Part shown: positions 59,773-64,000 of the stretch, piece after piece
Numbering within the stretch: the first letter of the stretch is position 1
How the letters are laid out: each line of letters begins with the position of its first letter
Notes under the pieces: model-generated
What the model saw: the letters and a program-made list of their open reading frames with translations, nothing else
The model's database searches: none
What the model was told of the DNA's origin: nothing
Program-made: the position numbers and the translations under genes
Source: Pseudomonadota bacterium
GTDB lineage: Bacteria; Pseudomonadota; Alphaproteobacteria; Rhodobacterales; Rhodobacteraceae
Assembly: GCA_021779835.1 (NCBI GenBank)
Contig: JAJXZX010000001.1
Span: 1-64,000, forward strand
Length of the DNA stretch: 64,000 nucleotides
Direction of reading: 5' to 3'

Positions 59773-60561
59773 ATGACCTTCACCCTTGCCACCTGGAACA
59801 TCAACTCTGTCCGCCTGCGGGAAGGGCTGGTCACGAAGCTATTGCAGGAAGAGGCGCCGGATGTGCTGTGCCTGCAAGAGTGCAAGAGTCCGGTAGACAA
59901 GATCCCGGTCGAGGGCTTTCAGGCGCTTGGTTACACCCACATGGTTGCGCGTGGGCAGAAGGGCTATAACGGCGTCGCCATCCTGTCGCGGCTGCCGCTG
60001 GAGGATATGGGTGGCCACGACCTGATCGGGATGGGACATGCGCGCCATGTGGCGGCGCGTCTGCCGAATGGCGTGGTGATCCACAACTACTACATACCTG
60101 CCGGTGGCGATATTCCCGACCGGGCCGAGAATGAGAAGTTCGGCCAGAAGTTGGACGTGCTGACCGAGATGCGCGATCGCTTTCGGTCCGAAAAGCCAAG
60201 CCGGGCGATCCTGGTCGGTGATCTGAATATTGCCCCGCGTGAGGACGACGTTTGGAACCACAAGGCGCTGCTGAAGATCGTGAGCCACACGCCGGTTGAG
60301 GTTGCGCATCTGGAGGATGCCCGTGCGGCGGGGGGATGGGTGGACGTGACGCGGGCGGATATTCCCAGCGGGCCTCTGTTCAGCTGGTGGTCCTACCGCT
60401 CGCCCGAGTGGGATAGCGCGGATAAGGGCCGGCGGCTCGATCACATCTGGGCAACCGGCGATATTGCCGCCGCGGGGTCAGGTAGCCGCGTACTGCGCGC
60501 CGCGCGGGGATGGGAGCAGCCAAGCGACCACGCGCCGGTCTTTGCCACCTTCGACCTCTGA
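59773..60561 (+). CDS. xthA: Exodeoxyribonuclease III
   Basis: 262 residues from ATG 59773 with AAGGAGA (59761-59767) upstream. The AP-endonuclease fold is clear: LATWNINSVRLREGL, VLCLQECKSP (metal-binding Glu), VIHNYYIPAGGDIPD, ILVGDLNIAPREDD (Asp/Asn), SWWSYRSPEWDSADKGRRLDHIW and the final SDHAPVFATF (Asp-His). It repairs abasic sites and 3'-blocked ends in DNA. It is preceded by the sRNA copy B terminator, so it must have its own promoter in the ~75 bases between, or depend on read-through. Confidence 0.96.
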   Translation: MTFTLATWNINSVRLREGLVTKLLQEEAPDVLCLQECKSPVDKIPVEGFQALGYTHMVARGQKGYNGVAILSRLPLEDMGGHDLIGMGHARHVAARLPNGVVIHNYYIPAGGDIPDRAENEKFGQKLDVLTEMRDRFRSEKPSRAILVGDLNIAPREDDVWNHKALLKIVSHTPVEVAHLEDARAAGGWVDVTRADIPSGPLFSWWSYRSPEWDSADKGRRLDHIWATGDIAAAGSGSRVLRAARGWEQPSDHAPVFATFDL

Positions 60562-60686
60562 ACCGGGCAGGCTTTGCGCGCGGACCTGCGGCATCATTGA
60601 TTAGGCATCCCCCCTTGGCCTTTTGGGTGCCCCGGCACATATAGGGGGCAACGGAAATTCCCACGCTAAGGCTTACGGAGTGCGAT

Positions 60687-61595
60687 ATGATCGGACTGAA
60701 CTCGACCGCGAAACCGGCCCCTAAGGGGGACTATGTCATCGACGGGTCGGAAATGACCTTTGTGGAAGACGTGATCGACGCCTCGAAAGAGGTGCCGGTG
60801 ATTGTCGATTTCTGGGCGCCATGGTGCGGGCCCTGCAAAACGCTGGGGCCGCAGCTAGAGGCCGCCGTGGCGGCGGCGGGCGGCAAGGTCAGGATGGTGA
60901 AGATCGACGTGGACAAGGCGCCACAGATTTCGGCGCAACTGCGCATCCAGTCGATCCCGACCGTGTATGCGTTCTTTGACGGCAAGCCGGTGGACGGATT
61001 TCAGGGCGCAATCCCCGGATCGGAAGTAAAAGCTTTTGTCGAGAAAGTTGCAGCTTTGGCAGGTGACGGCGGGCTGGCCGAGGCGATTGAGGCTGCAGAG
61101 GCGATGCTCGCCGAAGGGGCTGCGGCGGATGCGGCGGAAACCTTTGCGGCGATCTTGGGCGAAGAGCCGGAAAATGCGGCGGCCTATGGCGGGCTGGTGC
61201 GCGCGCATATCGCCACGGGTGATCTGGATCAGGCAGAAGCGTTTCTGGGTGCGGCCCCGGCGGCGATTGCCAGTGCGAAAGAGATTGCTGCGGCGCGGGC
61301 ACAACTGGATCTGGCGCGACAAGCGGCAAGCGCCGGGCCGGTGGATACCTTGCGCGCAGCGGTAGCGGCAGAGCCCGCGAATGCGCAGGCGCGCTACGAT
61401 CTTGCACTGGCGCTTCATGCGGCGGGCGATGTCAGCGGCGCGGTGGACGAGTTGCTGGAACTGTTCCGGCGCGACCGCGAGTGGAACGACGGTGCGGCCA
61501 AGACGCAGCTGATGAAGGTCTTTGACGCGTTGAAGGCGCAGGATCCGATTGTGCTGAAAGGACGGCGCCGTTTGTCGTCGATGATATTTGCCTGA
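60687..61595 (+). CDS. CnoX/YbbN-like thioredoxin with TPR-like C-terminal domain
   Basis: 302 residues. The N-terminal thioredoxin domain has VPVIVDFWAPWCGPCKTLGPQLE with the full WCGPCK active site (Cys47, Cys50), and the cis-Pro loop IQSIPTVYAFFDG. The C-terminal half is alanine-rich and helical with TPR-like repeats (AADAAETFAAILGEEPENAAAYGGLVRAHIATGDLDQAEAFL in pieces) and the family end LMKVFDALKAQDPIVLKGRRRLSSMIF. E. coli CnoX has lost the first Cys and works as a chaperedoxin; the intact CXXC here suggests real reductase activity, as in other Alphaproteobacteria. Ribosome binding site GGAG precedes ATG 60687. It is followed by the Lon-N gene 26 bases later. Confidence 0.92.
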   Translation: MIGLNSTAKPAPKGDYVIDGSEMTFVEDVIDASKEVPVIVDFWAPWCGPCKTLGPQLEAAVAAAGGKVRMVKIDVDKAPQISAQLRIQSIPTVYAFFDGKPVDGFQGAIPGSEVKAFVEKVAALAGDGGLAEAIEAAEAMLAEGAAADAAETFAAILGEEPENAAAYGGLVRAHIATGDLDQAEAFLGAAPAAIASAKEIAAARAQLDLARQAASAGPVDTLRAAVAAEPANAQARYDLALALHAAGDVSGAVDELLELFRRDREWNDGAAKTQLMKVFDALKAQDPIVLKGRRRLSSMIFA

Positions 61596-61621
61596 GCGGC
61601 GCGGCGACCTAGATCAGCGCC

Positions 61622-62266
61622 ATGAGCAAACATTCCGATCTGCCAAGCGTGGTGCCGCTGTTCCCCTTGCCGGGGGCGCTGTTGTTGCCGCGCGCGCGGC
61701 TTCCGCTGCATCTGTTCGAGCCGCGCTATCTGGCGATGCTTGACGATGTGCTGAAATCCTCTGACCGCTTGATCGGCATGATCCAACCGCGTGATGTGCC
61801 GGGGTCGAACGAAAAGCGGCTTCACGCGATTGGCTGCGCGGGTCGCGTCACCGCGTTTTCCGAGACCGAGGATGGGCGCTATATGATCACGCTGACCGGG
61901 ATTTCGCGGTTCCGCGTGGCGCGCGAGGTCGAGGGGTTCTCCCCCTATCGGCGCGCCGAGGTTGATTGGGCGCCGTTCAACCGCGATCTGGGCGCGCAGG
62001 AAAGCGATCCGGAGTTTCAGCGGAAGCCGTTTCTGGCCTTGCTGGGGCGGTACTTTCAAGCGCAGGAGCTTTCGACCGACTGGGGCAGCCTGAAAGAGGC
62101 GGATGACGAACTGCTGATAAACTCGCTGTCGATGCTCTGCCCCTTGCCACCAGAAGATCGGCAGGCTCTGCTGGAGGCGCCAACCCTGACCACCCGGCGC
62201 GAGACGTTGGTGACGCTGTTTGAATTTGCCCTGCGGGGCGGCACTGATGGAGAGATGATGCAATGA
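61622..62266 (+). CDS. Lon N-terminal substrate-binding domain protein (stand-alone)
   Basis: 214 residues, only the LON substrate-binding domain without ATPase or protease parts. [37 protein letters not shown] is the canonical start (in pieces), followed by [30 protein letters not shown] and a C-terminal helical half ending [26 protein letters not shown]. Function unknown; it may bind unfolded segments or act as an adaptor. The neighbours CnoX-like thioredoxin and Trm112-like protein recur with it in Rhodobacterales. It overlaps the next gene by ATGA at 62263-62266. Confidence 0.92.
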   Translation: MSKHSDLPSVVPLFPLPGALLLPRARLPLHLFEPRYLAMLDDVLKSSDRLIGMIQPRDVPGSNEKRLHAIGCAGRVTAFSETEDGRYMITLTGISRFRVAREVEGFSPYRRAEVDWAPFNRDLGAQESDPEFQRKPFLALLGRYFQAQELSTDWGSLKEADDELLINSLSMLCPLPPEDRQALLEAPTLTTRRETLVTLFEFALRGGTDGEMMQ

Positions 62267-62454
62267 CCGATGCCCTGCCCGCGCCACTGTTCGACCGCCG
62301 CATGCTGGAGGCTTTGGTCTGCCCAGTGACGCAGGCGACGCTGCATTACGATGCGGAAAAGCAAGAGTTGGTGTCAAAACCAGGGCGGCTGGCGTTCCCA
62401 ATCCGCGACGGCATCCCGATCATGCTGGTCAGCGAAGCGCGCGTGCTGGACTAA
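62263..62454 (+). CDS. Trm112 family protein
   Basis: 63 residues: [51 protein letters not shown]. This is the YcaR/Trm112 pattern, a small zinc-ribbon-like domain that in eukaryotes and archaea activates methyltransferases. Only one Cys (LVCPV) remains of the usual metal ligands, as is common in proteobacterial members. The bacterial role is unclear. It overlaps the Lon-N gene by ATGA and is the last gene of that operon; a weak GCGCG hairpin after the stop may help termination. Confidence 0.93.
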   Translation: MTDALPAPLFDRRMLEALVCPVTQATLHYDAEKQELVSKPGRLAFPIRDGIPIMLVSEARVLD

Positions 62455-62537
62455 AGCGCGGCGCGTTTGCGCGTCTTCTTGGCAAAAATACTCAAATGCA
62501 GCGCCAGCGTCCCGGTGCGCGGGGGGCTTAGTCGCGC

Positions 62538-63764
62538 TTAAATCTGGCGGCCTTGCAGCAGCCGCGGCAGGTCGCCGGTCAGGCCCGCGGCCTCGCGGAT
62601 AAACCGACGGCGCAGTCCGGGCAGCGCGTTGACCACGCCAAGCCCAAGGTCGCGGCCAAAGCGAAGCACCGGGTTATCGTTGGAAAAAAGCCGCGTCACG
62701 GCATCCATACCCAGCGCCAGCGCGGTGGAATCGAAGCGACGCCAGCGCTGGTAGCGTTCCAGCACATCCAGCGCGCCGATGTCTTCGCCGCGCCGCTGCG
62801 CCTCGATCAACACCTCTGCCAAGGCACCAACATCGCGCAGGCCAAGGTTAAGGCCCTGCCCCGCCACCGGATGCACGCCATGCGCCGCGTCGCCTACCAG
62901 CGCCACGCGTTCGGCCACGAAGGCATTGGCGAGCGTCAGGTTCAGCGGATAGGTGAAGCGTTTGCCAACCAGCGTCAGCGCACCAAGGTAATCGCCCACC
63001 CTTTGACGCAGCGCCGCCATATAGGCCTCATCGTCCAGCGCGCTGATGGTTTTTGCGGTTGCGTCGGCCTCGCTCCACACAATCGCGCTGCGGTTGTCGG
63101 GCAGCGGCAGGATGGCAAGCGGGCCACCCGGGGTGAAGAATTGCTGGGCGATTCCGTTGTGGGGCTGCTCATGCGCAATGGCGCAAACGAGGGCGGTCTG
63201 GCCGTAGCCCCAGCCGGTGCGCTTGATCCCCGCGCGCTCGGCGGTGCCAGAGCGGCGACCGTCGCAGCCGATCAACAGGCGCGCGGACAGGGTGCGTCCA
63301 GAGGCGAGCCTTACAGTGATACCGGACGCATCGGGCGTCTGCGCAATGACGGTTTCGCCAGAGACTTGGGTGATGTTGGGCTCTGCCGCCATCGCGTCGA
63401 AAAAGGCGCGGCGCAGGTGGCGGTCTTCAAGCATGAAGCCCATCGGGCCTTCCTCGATCTCGCCATCGTCGAATTGCAGGAAAAACGGGGCGGGGCCTTG
63501 GCCGACCCGCCCGTCGCTGGCCTTGACGCCAAGGATGGGTTGGGCCAGCCCTGCCACCCTTTGCCAGACTCCAAGCGCCTTTAGCAGCCGCTGCGAGGCA
63601 AGGGCGAGGGCGTAGGCGCGGCCATCAAACGCCTCGTCCGCGCGCACCGCTTCGGGCAGCGCATCAACCAGGGCGACGCGCAGGCCGGCCTGCGCCAGCG
63701 CCAATGCCAACGCGGGGCCATTCAGCCCGCCGCCAAGAATAAGTGCGTCGCAATCCTGAGTCAT
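62538..63764 (-). CDS. UbiH/UbiF/COQ6 family FAD-dependent hydroxylase
   Basis: 408 residues. FAD fingerprint LILGGGLNGPALALALAQAGLRVALVDA at the N-terminus. The middle has RLLIGCDGRRSGTAERAGI, the 'DG..S..R' type motif of aromatic hydroxylases. FVAERVALVGDAAHGVHPVAGQGLNLGLRDVGALAEVL is the second FAD motif (GD) and the UbiH signature. The enzymes hydroxylate the ubiquinone ring; which position (C5, C6 or C1) cannot be told from sequence by eye, so no symbol is given. Start ATG 63764 is at the expected place. It is divergent from the amidase gene and convergent with the Trm112 gene. Confidence 0.93.
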   Translation of the reverse strand: MTQDCDALILGGGLNGPALALALAQAGLRVALVDALPEAVRADEAFDGRAYALALASQRLLKALGVWQRVAGLAQPILGVKASDGRVGQGPAPFFLQFDDGEIEEGPMGFMLEDRHLRRAFFDAMAAEPNITQVSGETVIAQTPDASGITVRLASGRTLSARLLIGCDGRRSGTAERAGIKRTGWGYGQTALVCAIAHEQPHNGIAQQFFTPGGPLAILPLPDNRSAIVWSEADATAKTISALDDEAYMAALRQRVGDYLGALTLVGKRFTYPLNLTLANAFVAERVALVGDAAHGVHPVAGQGLNLGLRDVGALAEVLIEAQRRGEDIGALDVLERYQRWRRFDSTALALGMDAVTRLFSNDNPVLRFGRDLGLGVVNALPGLRRRFIREAAGLTGDLPRLLQGRQI

Positions 63765-63863
63765 GGCAATCCCCGTATCATGCCGGTCAATATGGCCCTT
63801 GCGGTGGGATTGTCCATGCGCCGCTCTGCCGCTACCGTTAGCGTCGTAACGCGGGAGGATGCG

Positions 63864-64000
63864 ATGGTGGATTGGCTAAAGATGAGCGCAGCAGAGTTGG
63901 GGCGCGGCATTGGCGCGGGAAATATCGACCCGGTGGCGCTGCTTGACGCTTTTTTCGACGCCATCAAGGCGCACCCCTATTACGACCGCATCTATGCCCG
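63864..64000 (+). CDS. Amidase-family protein, N-terminal fragment
   Basis: The gene starts at ATG 63864, with GGGAGG six bases upstream, and runs off the right edge after 45 codons. The visible part, MVDWLKMSAAELGRGIGAG, NIDPVALLDAFFDAIKAHP, YYDRIYAR, is the typical N-terminal helix pair of amidase signature (GatA-like) enzymes ('sa.el...i..g..dpv.l....l..i'). The Ser-Ser-Lys active site lies outside the window, so substrate and activity cannot be judged. Confidence 0.7.
   Translation, partial: MVDWLKMSAAELGRGIGAGNIDPVALLDAFFDAIKAHPYYDRIYA

Noticed and set aside
62475-62500. Motif TCTTGGCAAAAATACTC as a dispersed genomic repeat
   Set aside because: Similar short AT-rich intergenic motifs seem common in Rhodobacterales, but there is only one clear copy here, so it cannot be supported from this window.

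Overview
This 64 kb, GC-rich, densely coding window looks like chromosome of an alphaproteobacterium of the order Rhodobacterales (Rhodobacter/Paracoccaceae type). The strongest evidence is gene order: regB divergent from senC-regA-hvrA, followed by ahcY, is the photosynthesis and redox regulatory locus known from Rhodobacter. The block PAS protein, tsaE, amgK, murU, addB, addA, trxA is also typical of Alphaproteobacteria. Species cannot be fixed from the sequence alone. I see no tRNA, rRNA, CRISPR, prophage or insertion sequence.

Layout. 0-4.7 kb: a mitofilin-like fragment and hemD (minus), then tsaD-gpsA-YciI-EVE (plus), a possibly broken small membrane gene, and a DUF2853 gene with its own terminator. 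4.7-12.1 kb: an accessory-looking module. It holds a three-gene plus-strand operon (SGNH-like protein, unknown beta-rich protein, RTX-tailed sulfatase) facing three minus-strand genes (methyltransferase and two GT-A type glycosyltransferases). 12.1-17.5 kb: regB / senC-regA-hvrA, an HD hydrolase and ahcY. 17.5-19.4 kb: a large GT2 plus methyltransferase-like fusion. 19.4-30.3 kb: a PAS protein in the DivL position behind a perfect CtrA-type box, then tsaE-amgK-murU-addB-addA-trxA with tightly overlapping genes and a terminator after trxA. 30.3-38.3 kb: lpxK, a KdtA-like glycosyltransferase and DUF4170 (minus), separated from an IMPase-family gene and pmbA (minus) by a winged-helix regulator and a DEAD-box RNA helicase with a long KPY-rich tail. 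38.3-41.4 kb: two tandem secreted DUF2125 paralogues. 41.5-46.4 kb: SDR, enoyl-CoA hydratase-like protein, YghU-type GST, MscS channel and HI0933-like flavoprotein (plus). 46.4-51.8 kb: GST, holA, lptE, leuS and DUF3576 lipoprotein (minus). 52-57.2 kb: major porin, YggS, amylosucrase-like GH13, L,D-transpeptidase and ribA. 57.3-64 kb: an OmpR-type response regulator, an MFS exporter flanked by two related small-RNA-like elements, xthA, a CnoX-like thioredoxin, a Lon N-domain protein, Trm112-like protein, a UbiH-family hydroxylase and the start of an amidase.

Functional themes are redox control (RegBA/SenC/HvrA), methyl-cycle maintenance (AhcY), envelope building (LpxK, KdtA-like, LptE, porin, L,D-transpeptidase, AmgK/MurU recycling), genome maintenance (AddAB, XthA, HolA) and an uncharacterised surface or secreted glycan module. 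The most interesting signals are: (1) a pair of paralogous ~80-nt intergenic elements at 58116-58195 and 59618-59698, with a compensatory stem change, an identical exposed CCTCCC segment and a Rho-independent terminator each, which I read as an undescribed (or at least unassigned) small-RNA family; (2) the RTX-sulfatase module; (3) the kinase-less DivL-position PAS protein behind a CtrA box; (4) an operator-like direct/inverted repeat at 32904-32946; and (5) the KdtA-like protein with a rearranged catalytic motif.
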